A stretch of DNA of 64,000 bases from an uncultured Caproiciproducens sp. (lineage in GTDB: Bacteria > Bacillota > Clostridia > Oscillospirales > Acutalibacteraceae): assembly GCF_963664915.1 (NCBI RefSeq), contig NZ_OY761810.1, positions 1,874,661 to 1,938,660 of the forward strand. The letters are read 5' to 3'. A program made the translations under genes and the position numbers. A model generated the notes under the pieces. That model had not been told where the DNA came from. It saw only the letters and a list, made by a program, of their open reading frames with translations, and ran no database searches. This document shows, one piece after another, positions 42,060-51,347 of this stretch. The stretch's first letter is position 1, and every line of letters begins with the position of its first letter.

Positions 42060-42986
42060 ATGATTTTTCAACACAAGCCGGTTCTGTTTGATGAAACGAT
42101 TGAAAGCCTCAATATTCATCCGGACGGTATCTATATTGACGGCACCGCAGGCGGCGGAGGGCATTCGCAGGCAATTGCGGACAGGCTCACAACGGGCACG
42201 CTCCTATCAATTGATCAGGATCCCGACGCAATCAAAGCCGTTACCGAAAGATTGAGTCCATACGGCTGCTCCGTTATCTATCAGGCGAATTTTTCCGAAA
42301 TGGCCGAGGTGGCGGCAAGTTTAAAGCTTGTTCCCGCCGATGGTATTTTACTCGATATAGGTGTTTCCTCCTACCAGCTTGACAACCCGAAGCGCGGGTT
42401 TTCCTACCATTCCGACGCCCCTCTTGACATGCGCATGAGCCAGCAGGGCGTTTCCGCCGCGGATTTGGTCAACAACCTTACGTGGCAGGAGCTTGCACAG
42501 ATTATCAGCCGTTACGGCGAGGACAGGAACGCGAGTCGCATTGCAAAGGGAATCGTAAAGGCACGGTCACAGCAGCCGATTCAAACGACCCTTGAGCTTG
42601 CGGAGATTATTAAGTCATCCGTTCCCGCGGCGGTTCGCCGTGAACAGGGGCATCCCGCCCGAAAAACGTTTCAGGCGCTGAGAATTGAAGTCAACGGGGA
42701 ACTTGACAGGCTGTCGCAGGGACTGGACGCCGCATTTTCAATTTTGAAACCGGGCGGCCGCCTTGCAGTGATTACCTTTCACTCCTTGGAGGACAGAATT
42801 GTAAAACAGCGCATGGCCCTTTGGTGCACCGGCTGTACCTGCCCCCCGGATTTTCCGGTTTGTGTGTGCGGTAAAAAGCCAAGGGCGGAGCTTCTCTATA
42901 AAAAAGGGCTGGCGCCAAGCGAAGCGGAACTGGAGCAGAATCCGCGCAGCCGAAGCGCGAGGCTCAGAGTCTGCATAAAATTGTAA
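42060..42986 (+). CDS. rsmH: 16S rRNA (cytosine1402-N4)-methyltransferase RsmH
   Basis: A 308-residue MraW-family methyltransferase. The SAM-binding site is DGTAGGGGHSQAI, with LDIGVSSYQLDNPKRGFSY and GGRLAVITFHSLEDRIVK complete. Its conserved place between mraZ and ftsL is kept. ATG follows ACAGGCGG. Confidence 0.97.
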   Translation: MIFQHKPVLFDETIESLNIHPDGIYIDGTAGGGGHSQAIADRLTTGTLLSIDQDPDAIKAVTERLSPYGCSVIYQANFSEMAEVAASLKLVPADGILLDIGVSSYQLDNPKRGFSYHSDAPLDMRMSQQGVSAADLVNNLTWQELAQIISRYGEDRNASRIAKGIVKARSQQPIQTTLELAEIIKSSVPAAVRREQGHPARKTFQALRIEVNGELDRLSQGLDAAFSILKPGGRLAVITFHSLEDRIVKQRMALWCTGCTCPPDFPVCVCGKKPRAELLYKKGLAPSEAELEQNPRSRSARLRVCIKL

Positions 42987-43028
42987 TTGATCTTACGGGA
43001 CGAATATATAAAGACTGGAAGTGGAAAT

Positions 43029-43529
43029 ATGACTTCTCCGAACAGCAATGAAGCTTATGATTTTGCATTGTTTGAACCGAAACGTCAGCAACAGGAAGCA
43101 CCCCGGAAAAAAAATAATATTATAGAGCTTCCTCAGGAAAAGCTGGAGCAAAATCGAAGGACGAAGATAAAGCCGTTCCGGGCGGTATCCGCTTTTCTTG
43201 CACTGGGCGTTATGTTAAGCATTGTCGGGACCATGGTTTACGGTCAGGTGCAGCTGACGGAACTGACTGAAAATTTGAACGCTGCAACGAAAACACTTGA
43301 TGAAAGTGAAAGTGTTTATACGCAGCTTCAGATGAAATCCGATTCCCAGCTTTCCCTTCAGACTGTGGAAAATTATGCGACAGGAAAGCTTGGCCTGAAA
43401 AAGATCGAACAGAATCAGGTGGAGCCGATTTCCCTTTCCAAGGGAGATAAAACACAGGTTGTTCAAAGCGGCGCAGATGAAAACTGGCTTTCTTCGCTTT
43501 GGAACTCAATCCTGCAATTATTGTCATAA
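43029..43529 (+). CDS. ftsL: FtsL-like division protein
   Basis: A 166-residue bitopic protein with a basic cytosolic N-terminus (about 1-50), one membrane segment (AVSAFLALGVMLSIVGTMVY) and an extracellular coiled coil (LTELTENLNAATKTLDESES), the FtsL/DivIC architecture. Sequence conservation is low, as usual for FtsL, so the call rests on topology and position between rsmH and the PBP. ATG 43029 follows GGAAGTGG. Confidence 0.8.
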   Translation: MTSPNSNEAYDFALFEPKRQQQEAPRKKNNIIELPQEKLEQNRRTKIKPFRAVSAFLALGVMLSIVGTMVYGQVQLTELTENLNAATKTLDESESVYTQLQMKSDSQLSLQTVENYATGKLGLKKIEQNQVEPISLSKGDKTQVVQSGADENWLSSLWNSILQLLS

Positions 43530-43659
43530 AAAAAATAATTGATAAATAAGTATTACTACCCAAATTTGTTGAGATGTTTGGTTTGGTATTCGAAAAAAGG
43601 AGAGTTGAGAGCAAATCTTGACTCTCATTTTTATAACATCGTTTTTTGGAGGAGCAGCA

Positions 43660-45879
43660 ATGGCGAAAGGTACGACAATCAGAATGTGGCGCCGCACAAT
43701 TTTTGTGCTTGTTGCGCTGATCCTTATCGGTTTTGGCGCGATTGTTTTCAGTCTTGCCAGGCTTCAGCTGATTGAAGGGGAGAGCCTGCAGACGCGCGCG
43801 GTTGACCAGCAGCTGAAGGATACCTCCATCAGCGCACAGCGGGGTACGATTTTCGACTGCAATATGAAACCGCTTGCCCAGAGCGCTACCGTATGGAAGG
43901 TAGTGCTTGAGCCGGCGTTTATCACGGATAAAAACCGCGAAACGATTGCCGCGGGACTCGCCAAAATTCTTGGAATGGATAAAAACGCAATCATTGAGCG
44001 CAGCAAGAAAAAAACGTACTATGATGAGCTCAAGCGCAAGGTTGAAACCGATGTGAAAGATGAAGTTCTCAAGTTTAAGGCGGATAACGGAATCGGCAAT
44101 GGAATCCGTTTGATTGAGGATTATAAAAGATACTATCCATACGGTGAGTTCGCAGCTTCCGTTCTGGGTTTCACCGGTACGGATAATCAGGGACTGTACG
44201 GAATTGAAAAACAGTATGACAGCTATTTGACCGGTGTGCCCGGGAAACTGGTCACCGCGAAAAATGCAATCGGCACGGATATGCCCTTTCAGTACGAGCA
44301 GAAGGTCGAAGCTCAGAACGGCTCCAGTCTTGTACTTACCATTGATGAGGTGGTGCAGCACTTCCTTGAGAAAAATCTGGAGGAAGGCGTTGTCACCAAT
44401 AAAGTTGGCAACCGCGCCTGCGCGATTGTAATGAATGTGAAAACCGGCGCAATTCTTGGGATGGCGGTCAAAGGGGATTTCGATCCGAATAATCCGTTTG
44501 TCGTAGCAGACAAGACGGAGGCCGCGCAAATTGCCGCAATGCCGGAAGGAACAGCAAAGAATACGGCGCTGAAAGCCTCACAGGAAAAGCAATGGAGAAA
44601 CAAGGCGGTCAGCGACACCTATTATCCGGGCTCCGTTTTTAAAATGGTTACAGGGTCCTCTGCGATGGAGCAGGGGGTGGTGAATGAAAACTCTACCTTC
44701 TTTTGCAGCGGTTCCATTAAAGTATCGGACAGAACCATTCACTGTTGGAGGTCCTACGGCCACGGCAGCGAGAATTTTGTGCAGGGACTCTGCAATTCGT
44801 GCAACCCGGTTTTTGTGCAGCTGGGCGAAAGGCTGGGGCCTGATAACTTCTTTAAATATTTTACGGCTTTCGGGCTTACAGCCAAAACAGGAATCGATCT
44901 GCCCGGTGAATCCCGCAGTATTTATTATACCGCTGCGCAATTGAACCCGGTTGAGCTTGCCACCGAATCGTTCGGGCAAAACTTCAGCATCACGCCGATT
45001 CAGATGATCACCGCAGTTGCTGCGGTTTCCAACGGTGGTTATCTGGTGCAGCCCCACGTTGTCAGTCAGATCATCGACGCTGACGGAAATATTGTCAAAT
45101 CAGCGGATACGACACCAAAGCGTCAGGTGATTTCTACCGATGTTTCTGAGCGTATGTGTAAAATTTTACAGACCAACGCCACCATCGGTACGGCGAAAAA
45201 CGGTTATCTCCCCGGCTATCGTGTCGGCGGAAAAACCGGTACATCCCAAAAAATGGATGTGCTTCAGAAAACCGGAACCATGCAGTATATTGCTTCGTAC
45301 TGCGGCTTTGCCCCTGCGGATGATCCGCAGGTAGCCATGCTGGTGTTCTTTGATGAACCGCATGGCAGCAGTTATTACGGAGCTGCAGTAGCCGGCCCGG
45401 TATTTTCCAAGACGATGGAGGAAATTCTTCCGTATCTTGGCGTGGAACGAAAATATACTGATACGGAACTGGCAAAGCTTGATGTGAATACGCCGGATGT
45501 CGTAGGCAAAGCCGTTGCCGCTGCGAAAACAGATCTTTCCAAGATGAAATTGACGCCGAAAATCTACGGCAGCGGAGACAAAATTGTATCACAGGTGCCT
45601 GAACCGGGCAAAACAATACCGCAGAACGGCACGGTTGTACTGTTTACGGATGAATCGAGTTCAAACAAGACGGTTACGGTACCGAATTTAGTGGGTCTTT
45701 CTCTTTCCTCCGCCAACAAAACGGCTGCGGATGCGGGTGTCAATATCAGCATTACCGGAGCGGCGCTGACCAATGGAACCAATCCGGTTTCCAATTCACA
45801 GAGTATCGTCTCGGGTACCAAAGTGGCGCCCGGAACGGTTGTGACAGTCGGATTTATAGAACCCAATCAGGTGGAGTAA
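43660..45879 (+). CDS. spoVD: SpoVD/FtsI-type class B penicillin-binding protein with PASTA domains
   Basis: A 739-residue peptidoglycan transpeptidase. N-terminal membrane anchor, PBP dimer domain (about 50-220) and transpeptidase with SVFK (active Ser, in YYPGSVFKMVTG), SCN and KTG (GGKTGTSQK). Two C-terminal PASTA repeats follow, starting PDVVGKAVAAAK and PNLVGLSLSSAN. In Clostridia this slot codes for FtsI or the sporulation SpoVD. ATG 43660 follows GGAGGAG. Confidence 0.93.
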   Translation: MAKGTTIRMWRRTIFVLVALILIGFGAIVFSLARLQLIEGESLQTRAVDQQLKDTSISAQRGTIFDCNMKPLAQSATVWKVVLEPAFITDKNRETIAAGLAKILGMDKNAIIERSKKKTYYDELKRKVETDVKDEVLKFKADNGIGNGIRLIEDYKRYYPYGEFAASVLGFTGTDNQGLYGIEKQYDSYLTGVPGKLVTAKNAIGTDMPFQYEQKVEAQNGSSLVLTIDEVVQHFLEKNLEEGVVTNKVGNRACAIVMNVKTGAILGMAVKGDFDPNNPFVVADKTEAAQIAAMPEGTAKNTALKASQEKQWRNKAVSDTYYPGSVFKMVTGSSAMEQGVVNENSTFFCSGSIKVSDRTIHCWRSYGHGSENFVQGLCNSCNPVFVQLGERLGPDNFFKYFTAFGLTAKTGIDLPGESRSIYYTAAQLNPVELATESFGQNFSITPIQMITAVAAVSNGGYLVQPHVVSQIIDADGNIVKSADTTPKRQVISTDVSERMCKILQTNATIGTAKNGYLPGYRVGGKTGTSQKMDVLQKTGTMQYIASYCGFAPADDPQVAMLVFFDEPHGSSYYGAAVAGPVFSKTMEEILPYLGVERKYTDTELAKLDVNTPDVVGKAVAAAKTDLSKMKLTPKIYGSGDKIVSQVPEPGKTIPQNGTVVLFTDESSSNKTVTVPNLVGLSLSSANKTAADAGVNISITGAALTNGTNPVSNSQSIVSGTKVAPGTVVTVGFIEPNQVE

Positions 45880-45907
45880 GGGATTTTCGTGGAAGGGGAT
45901 GACAATC

Positions 45908-46420
45908 ATGGAAAACTTTCATCCTGCAAAAAAGCTGATTGCTGTAAGTGATAAAAAAGGGCATACTATTTCGATATTAAAGGATATTCTGGTCTTCTGC
46001 GATCACGAAAATTATTTACTTGCATCTGCCGGAGAAATTATTCCAGACCATGTACAGCCGGCAGTGCTGCTCCTTTGTGACCCGGAGAAGCCGAATGCTG
46101 AAGGCTTTGCGGTTTGTGTGGCTGACTACGCTTTTTCTGCAATGCCTGAAATTTCCGCCCTCAAGCCTTTGACGTATTCCACTGTCAGTGACAGCGCTGA
46201 TTTTACGGCAAGAAATATCCGAAAAATGCCGGATGGCTTCACGGCTTTTGAAATTATCGGGGTCGGAGTGATCGGCCGTGCCAAACTTGCGGTTGATGAC
46301 ACAGACTCAGTAGTCTCTGCGCTTGCCGCCACGGCGGCGGCGATTGCCTGCGGAATTCCGTTTGCCGAGGTGCTTGACGCATTGAATAATATACAAATCA
46401 ATGTTAAAAAAATGGAATAA
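45908..46420 (+). CDS. Mur-ligase-like protein without ATP-binding site (degenerate murE/murF)
   Basis: A 170-residue protein in the position normally held by murE-murF. Its C-terminal half follows the Mur-ligase middle-domain pattern: TYSTVSDSADFTARNIRKM, then DGFTAFEIIGVG and VVSALAATAAAIACGIPFAE with a following ALNNI, ending in VKKME where ligases have G-R-M-E. The GxGKT/S ATP loop is absent, as is the C-terminal ligase domain, so it cannot be a normal ligase. It is nevertheless an intact frame with GGAAGGGG 9 bases before ATG 45908. It may be a regulatory or scaffold paralogue, or a fossil. Confidence 0.6.
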   Translation: MENFHPAKKLIAVSDKKGHTISILKDILVFCDHENYLLASAGEIIPDHVQPAVLLLCDPEKPNAEGFAVCVADYAFSAMPEISALKPLTYSTVSDSADFTARNIRKMPDGFTAFEIIGVGVIGRAKLAVDDTDSVVSALAATAAAIACGIPFAEVLDALNNIQINVKKME

Positions 46421-46488
46421 TTATGATATAATAAAATGCTTGCACTTTACACGCAAGCGACAACGATTAAAAGGTGGAGTCAGAACAT

Positions 46489-47496
46489 ATGAATTCAGTT
46501 TGGACAATTTCGGCGGCGATTCTTTCCTTTGGAATCACCGCTTTGCTTGGTAAGTGGATGGTGCCTTTCCTGCACAAAATCAATTTCGGTCAGATAATCC
46601 GTGAGGTCGGGCCCAAATGGCATCGTAAGAAAAACGGCACACCCACGATGGGCGGTTTTATGTTTATCATCGGGATTTCTCTCTCTGTAATTCTTTGTGT
46701 GCCATTTTATTTCACCATGACAAAGCAGAATTCGCTTGAAATGATGATGCGGACGAAAATTTTTGGTGGTTTGCTCATGGCGGTCGGTTTCGGGGCGGTC
46801 GGTTTCTTTGATGATTATATCAAGGTGGTCAAAAAACGCAATCTGGGTTTGAATGTGCGGCAGAAGCTTGTTTTACAGTTCATCATTGCGGCGTCTTATC
46901 TTTATTCACTCCGCCTGGCCGGGAGCACCTCCGCAACGCTGATCCCTTTTGCGGGCAGCGTCGATTTAGGTGTTTGGTACTGGATTATTGCCCTGCTGGG
47001 CATTGTCGGCATGGTCAACGCCGTAAATTTTACGGATGGAATTGACGGCTTAAATGCTACGGTTACTTTCTTTGTAAGCTTGTTTTTCATGCTGATTGCC
47101 GGTATGATCGGAATTTACGGAATGAGTATTTTCGCAGCCGCCGTTGCGGGCGGGTGCCTCGGCTTCTTAATTTGGAACATAAATCCTGCAAAGGTTTTTA
47201 TGGGCGATACCGGTTCGCTGTTTTTAGGCGGAATTGTATGCGCGCTCGGCTTTGGTTTGAATCTTCCGATTTTGATCTTGCCGCTCGGTATTGTGTATAT
47301 CTGTGAAATCCTGTCCGTTGTGCTTCAGGTAACCTATTTTAAGGCGACGCACGGAAAGCGGCTTTTTAAAATGAGTCCGATTCATCATCATTTTGAAATG
47401 TGCGGATGGGGAGAGCTTAAAATCTGCCGTGTATTCGGTATTGTGACGGTACTGTTCGGCATTGGATCCGCTGCACTTGTTTATTACGGGTTCTAA
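46489..47496 (+). CDS. mraY: Phospho-N-acetylmuramoyl-pentapeptide transferase MraY
   Basis: A 335-residue membrane enzyme making lipid I from UDP-MurNAc-pentapeptide and undecaprenyl phosphate. About ten membrane segments, with catalytic FFDDYIKVVKKRNLGL, VNFTDGIDGLNA and the HHHFE motif all present. ATG 46489 is about 10 bases after AAGGTGGAG; a GTG at 46474 lies inside that site. murD, normally next, is absent. Confidence 0.97.
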   Translation: MNSVWTISAAILSFGITALLGKWMVPFLHKINFGQIIREVGPKWHRKKNGTPTMGGFMFIIGISLSVILCVPFYFTMTKQNSLEMMMRTKIFGGLLMAVGFGAVGFFDDYIKVVKKRNLGLNVRQKLVLQFIIAASYLYSLRLAGSTSATLIPFAGSVDLGVWYWIIALLGIVGMVNAVNFTDGIDGLNATVTFFVSLFFMLIAGMIGIYGMSIFAAAVAGGCLGFLIWNINPAKVFMGDTGSLFLGGIVCALGFGLNLPILILPLGIVYICEILSVVLQVTYFKATHGKRLFKMSPIHHHFEMCGWGELKICRVFGIVTVLFGIGSAALVYYGF

Positions 47497-47611
47497 GTCA
47501 GAATATTTTTTTCTGTCACCGCAGTATTATAAATTGTGACAAATATTTTGTTGCCTATATGATTAAATAAACAGTAATGCATGCTCTGATGATGTGGGAA
47601 GGGGGACAAAC

Positions 47612-48847
47612 ATGACGAGAACAAAAGAAAAAACCGATACCACCCCCAACAGGGCCCGGAAGAACGAAAAGAGCGATCTGAAAGAGCCGACGTTTACAAA
47701 CGGAATACGGAAAAAATTCCGGATCTTTTCCGTGCGTTCCGGTATGGATATGCCCTTCCTGTTTTTGATTCTCACTTTGCTGATTATCGGTTTGGTGATG
47801 CTTTTTTCAGCAAGCTACGCCAACGCCTATTACCGTCATGGCAGCAGCTATTTTTTTATCAGCCGTCAGGCTGTTTTTGCTGTCCTTGGCGTTACCGCGA
47901 TGATTTTTATTTCCTATTTTGACTATCATCATCTGCACAAGTTTGCCATTCCAATCCTTCTTCTCTCGTTTATGATGCTGACCCTTGTGCTTTTTATGCC
48001 CGCAATCAACAAGGTCCACCGCTGGATCGACCTTGGACCGCTGGGCCAGTTCCAGCCCTCGGAGCTTTCCAAATTTGCGGTGATACTGGTATTTTCCCAT
48101 TTGATTTCACTGAATTTTAAACGGATGGATACCTTTCGGTACGGCGTTCTGCCGTATATTTTAATACTGGGCGCGACAGTAGGCCTTTTGGTGCTGGAGC
48201 CTCATATTTCGGCCACCGTTATTATGGTGCTTCTGGCCGCGGTTATGCTGTTTATCGGCGGCGTACGCCTGCGCTGGTTCGGCCTTGCGTTCGGCGGTGC
48301 GGTCGCTGCGGTCGCCTACCTTGTGCTGTTTGCTAAAAAGTTTAGTTACGCCAACGACCGTATTGTCGCGTGGCTCGACCCTTTTTCCACGGCGAGCAAG
48401 GCAATTATGGAGGACACCTGGCAGACGCGGCAGTCGCTTTACGCGATTGGCTCCGGCGGTCTGCTTGGGCTTGGGCTCGGCCAGTCAAGGCAGAAATACC
48501 TCTATCTGCCCGAACCGCAGAACGATTTCATCTTCGCCATTGTCTGCGAGGAGCTTGGCTTCATCGGCGCGCTGATTATCATTATTCTTTTTGCCATGCT
48601 TGTCTGGCGCGGGATCAGCATTTCGCTCAAAGCAAAAGATAAATTCGGCATGCTGCTCGGCATCGGACTTGTCGTTCAGGTCGGGCTACAGGTTGTCCTG
48701 AATATCGCGGTTGTGACCAACACGATTCCAAACACCGGCATCAGCCTGCCGTTCTTTAGCTACGGGGGCACCTCGCTGGTCATTCTGCTTGCGGAAATGG
48801 GAATCGTCCTTTCCATCTCACGAACGTCGGCTATTGAAAAAACATAG
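47612..48847 (+). CDS. spoVE: FtsW/SpoVE-type SEDS glycosyltransferase
   Basis: A 411-residue polytopic SEDS protein that polymerises lipid II with its cognate PBP (here the SpoVD-like one). A basic cytosolic N-terminus of about 45 residues precedes the membrane part. Signatures are INKVHRWIDLGPLGQFQPSE, PEPQNDFIFAIVCEELGF and TGISLPFFSYGGTSL. ATG 47612 follows GGGAAGGGGG. Position suits FtsW or SpoVE; the two cannot be told apart here. Confidence 0.93.
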   Translation: MTRTKEKTDTTPNRARKNEKSDLKEPTFTNGIRKKFRIFSVRSGMDMPFLFLILTLLIIGLVMLFSASYANAYYRHGSSYFFISRQAVFAVLGVTAMIFISYFDYHHLHKFAIPILLLSFMMLTLVLFMPAINKVHRWIDLGPLGQFQPSELSKFAVILVFSHLISLNFKRMDTFRYGVLPYILILGATVGLLVLEPHISATVIMVLLAAVMLFIGGVRLRWFGLAFGGAVAAVAYLVLFAKKFSYANDRIVAWLDPFSTASKAIMEDTWQTRQSLYAIGSGGLLGLGLGQSRQKYLYLPEPQNDFIFAIVCEELGFIGALIIIILFAMLVWRGISISLKAKDKFGMLLGIGLVVQVGLQVVLNIAVVTNTIPNTGISLPFFSYGGTSLVILLAEMGIVLSISRTSAIEKT

Positions 48848-48885
48848 CATCCGTCTTTGACGGTGAATATAAAAGGGGTATTACA

Positions 48886-50007
48886 ATGAGAGTTTTATTT
48901 GCGGGCGGCGGTACCGCGGGGCATATCAACCCGGCGCTTGCCATTGCCGGTTATCTTCGTGAAAAGGAGCCCGATACGCAGATCCTTTATATCGGTGCGA
49001 AGGGCGGCATGGAGGAACGGTTGGTTCCCGCCGCGGGTTTTGATTTCAAAAGCATAACAATCTCAGGATTTCAGCGCAGACTCAGCTTGAAAAACATCAA
49101 AAAAAATGTGAAAACCATAGTTCGTGTTTTTACGTCGAGCCGTGTGGCCCGGCAAATCATTCGGGAATTTCAACCCGATATCTGTGTGGGTACGGGCGGC
49201 TACGTAGCGGGGCCGGTTCTCCGCGAGGCGATGAAAATGAAAATACCGGCGGTGATCCATGAGCAGAATGCGTTTCCTGGCGTAACCAATAAAATGCTCT
49301 CCAAGCGTGCGGACAAAACGATGCTTGCCGTCATGGACGCGCAAAAATATCTTGACCCGGCGGCCAAATGCGTTCTTACGGGCAATCCGGTAAGGCAGGC
49401 TGTCATCCGCGCGAAGCGCGAGGAATCACGCAAGGCGCTCGGTTTGGATGAGCGGCCGATGATTCTTTCGTTCGGCGGAAGTCTGGGCGCACGTAAAATT
49501 AATGAAGCCGCTGCCGATCTGCTTCTAAAAAGCGCGGAATCCGGCCGTTTTCAGCATATTCACGGATATGGGCAATGGGGCGGATGGTTTCCGGATCTGC
49601 TCAAAGAAAAGGGTTTGAATTTGTCCGAGCATCCCAATATCAATATCAGGGAATACATCAACAATATGCCCGAATGCCTTGCGGCAGCCGATCTGGTTAT
49701 TTGCCGTGCCGGTGCGATTTCACTCAGCGAATTGCAGGCGCAGGGGAAGGCCTCTATTTTAATTCCGTCTCCCAATGTTGCGGAAAATCATCAGTATCAC
49801 AATGCGATGGCTCTGGTCAGCCGTCATGCGGCTGCAATTTTGGAAGAAAAGGATCTTTCCGGCCCGTCCCTGTGTAAAATGGTGGATGACCTTTTCCAAA
49901 AGCCTGAAACCATTGGCTCACTGGGGAAAAATGCTCATGCTATGGCGATTCCGGATACCAATGAACGAATTTACAGAATAATTAAAGAGGTACTTGCAGG
50001 CATCTGA
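48886..50007 (+). CDS. murG: UDP-GlcNAc:lipid I transferase MurG
   Basis: A 373-residue membrane-associated glycosyltransferase making lipid II. The donor loop GGGTAGHINPALAIA, the middle GTGGYVAGPVLREA and the GT-B C-terminal domain (ICRAGAISLSELQAQGKASI) are complete. The ribosome binding site is AAGGGG. It follows spoVE as in most Firmicutes. Confidence 0.97.
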   Translation: MRVLFAGGGTAGHINPALAIAGYLREKEPDTQILYIGAKGGMEERLVPAAGFDFKSITISGFQRRLSLKNIKKNVKTIVRVFTSSRVARQIIREFQPDICVGTGGYVAGPVLREAMKMKIPAVIHEQNAFPGVTNKMLSKRADKTMLAVMDAQKYLDPAAKCVLTGNPVRQAVIRAKREESRKALGLDERPMILSFGGSLGARKINEAAADLLLKSAESGRFQHIHGYGQWGGWFPDLLKEKGLNLSEHPNINIREYINNMPECLAAADLVICRAGAISLSELQAQGKASILIPSPNVAENHQYHNAMALVSRHAAAILEEKDLSGPSLCKMVDDLFQKPETIGSLGKNAHAMAIPDTNERIYRIIKEVLAGI

Positions 50008-50071
50008 TAAAGCAATCACAGCAGAACAAAAAACCGCATAGTATGTGATTAGACTATGTGGGGGTGTTGCT

Positions 50072-51325
50072 ATGTCAGAACTATTGATACAGGGACCGAA
50101 TAAATTACAGGGGGAAATCCATATTCACGGCGCGAAGAACAGCACATTACCTCTTATGGCGGCTTCTTTACTCTGCGGCAGTCAGTGCATACTACATAAC
50201 TGTCCTATTTTGTCGGATGTGGACACATCTTTAAAGATTTTGCAGTACTTGGGCTGCGGAGTCAAACGCTCCGGAAACGATGTATCCATCGATCCGACAA
50301 GTTCAAATCAATATGCGATTCCGGATAGCCTGATGCGCGAGATGCGGTCGTCTATTATTTTTTTGGGTGCGATTGTCAGCAGTATGGGCAGGGCGGAGCT
50401 GTCCTTCCCCGGCGGCTGCGAATTGGGACCCAGACCAATTGATCTGCATCTTTTGGCATTGCGAAAAATGGGAGTGCTGATTGATGAAGATCATGGCTGT
50501 TTAAAGTGCAGCGCACCGAATGGCATTCAGGCGGCCTGTATTAATCTGTCGTTCCCCAGTGTGGGGGCGACAGAAAACATCATTATTGCCGCCAGCCGTG
50601 CAAAAGGAACGACCGTCATCACAAACGCGGCGCGTGAGCCGGAGATTTGGGATTTGGCTGATTTTCTGAACTCCTGCGGTGCGAAAATTCAAGGTGCGGG
50701 TGAAAGCACTGTCATTATTGAAGGGGTGAAAACCCTTGCCGGCTGTGAGCACAGTGTTATTCCCGACCGCATTGCGGCGGCAACCTATTTAACGGCAGCC
50801 GCAGTTACCGGCAGCACACTAACCATCGCGAGTGTCATACCTGAACATCTTGCGCCCGTTATCCCTGTTTTTGAAGAGTGCGGCTGCCGAATCGACATTT
50901 TAGATCATAATATTAAAATTACCGCGCCAAAACGTTTGGGAAGAGTGAAAAGCGTTAGAACAATGCCTTATCCCGGATTTCCGACAGATGCGCAGGCACC
51001 GGTGATGGCAATGACCACGCTGGCGGACGGCACAAGCATCTTTGTGGAAAATATTTTTGAGAGCCGTTACAAACATGTTGGGGAACTGATGCGTCTGGGT
51101 GCCAATATCAAGGTGGAAGGGCGTGTCGCGATCGTCGAGGGAGTGTACCGGCTTTCCGGAGCACCGGTGGAAGCCGCCGATTTGCGCGGCGGAGCGGCGC
51201 TTGTTGTAGCGGGGCTTGCGGCGCAGGGTGCCACGCTGATTTCCGGCTTAAAGCATCTGGACCGCGGTTACGAGAGTATTGAAAAGAGTCTGGCTTTGCT
51301 CGGCGCAGATATTAAAAGAATTTAA
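50072..51325 (+). CDS. murA: UDP-N-acetylglucosamine 1-carboxyvinyltransferase MurA
   Basis: A 417-residue enzyme for the first committed step of peptidoglycan synthesis. It has HGAKNSTLPLMAASLL, the fosfomycin-target Cys in PGGCELGPRPIDLHL and YPGFPTDAQAP. ATG 50072 follows GTGGGGGTG. MurA is within the dcw cluster in several Clostridia. A second copy may exist elsewhere, as usual for Firmicutes. Confidence 0.97.
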   Translation: MSELLIQGPNKLQGEIHIHGAKNSTLPLMAASLLCGSQCILHNCPILSDVDTSLKILQYLGCGVKRSGNDVSIDPTSSNQYAIPDSLMREMRSSIIFLGAIVSSMGRAELSFPGGCELGPRPIDLHLLALRKMGVLIDEDHGCLKCSAPNGIQAACINLSFPSVGATENIIIAASRAKGTTVITNAAREPEIWDLADFLNSCGAKIQGAGESTVIIEGVKTLAGCEHSVIPDRIAAATYLTAAAVTGSTLTIASVIPEHLAPVIPVFEECGCRIDILDHNIKITAPKRLGRVKSVRTMPYPGFPTDAQAPVMAMTTLADGTSIFVENIFESRYKHVGELMRLGANIKVEGRVAIVEGVYRLSGAPVEAADLRGGAALVVAGLAAQGATLISGLKHLDRGYESIEKSLALLGADIKRI

Positions 51326-51347
51326 TCCGACAACCGGAGGAATACGA

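Noticed and set aside
43210-44529. 439-codon minus-strand frame across ftsL and spoVD
   Set aside because: Antisense to two well-supported genes with low-complexity, non-motif translation.
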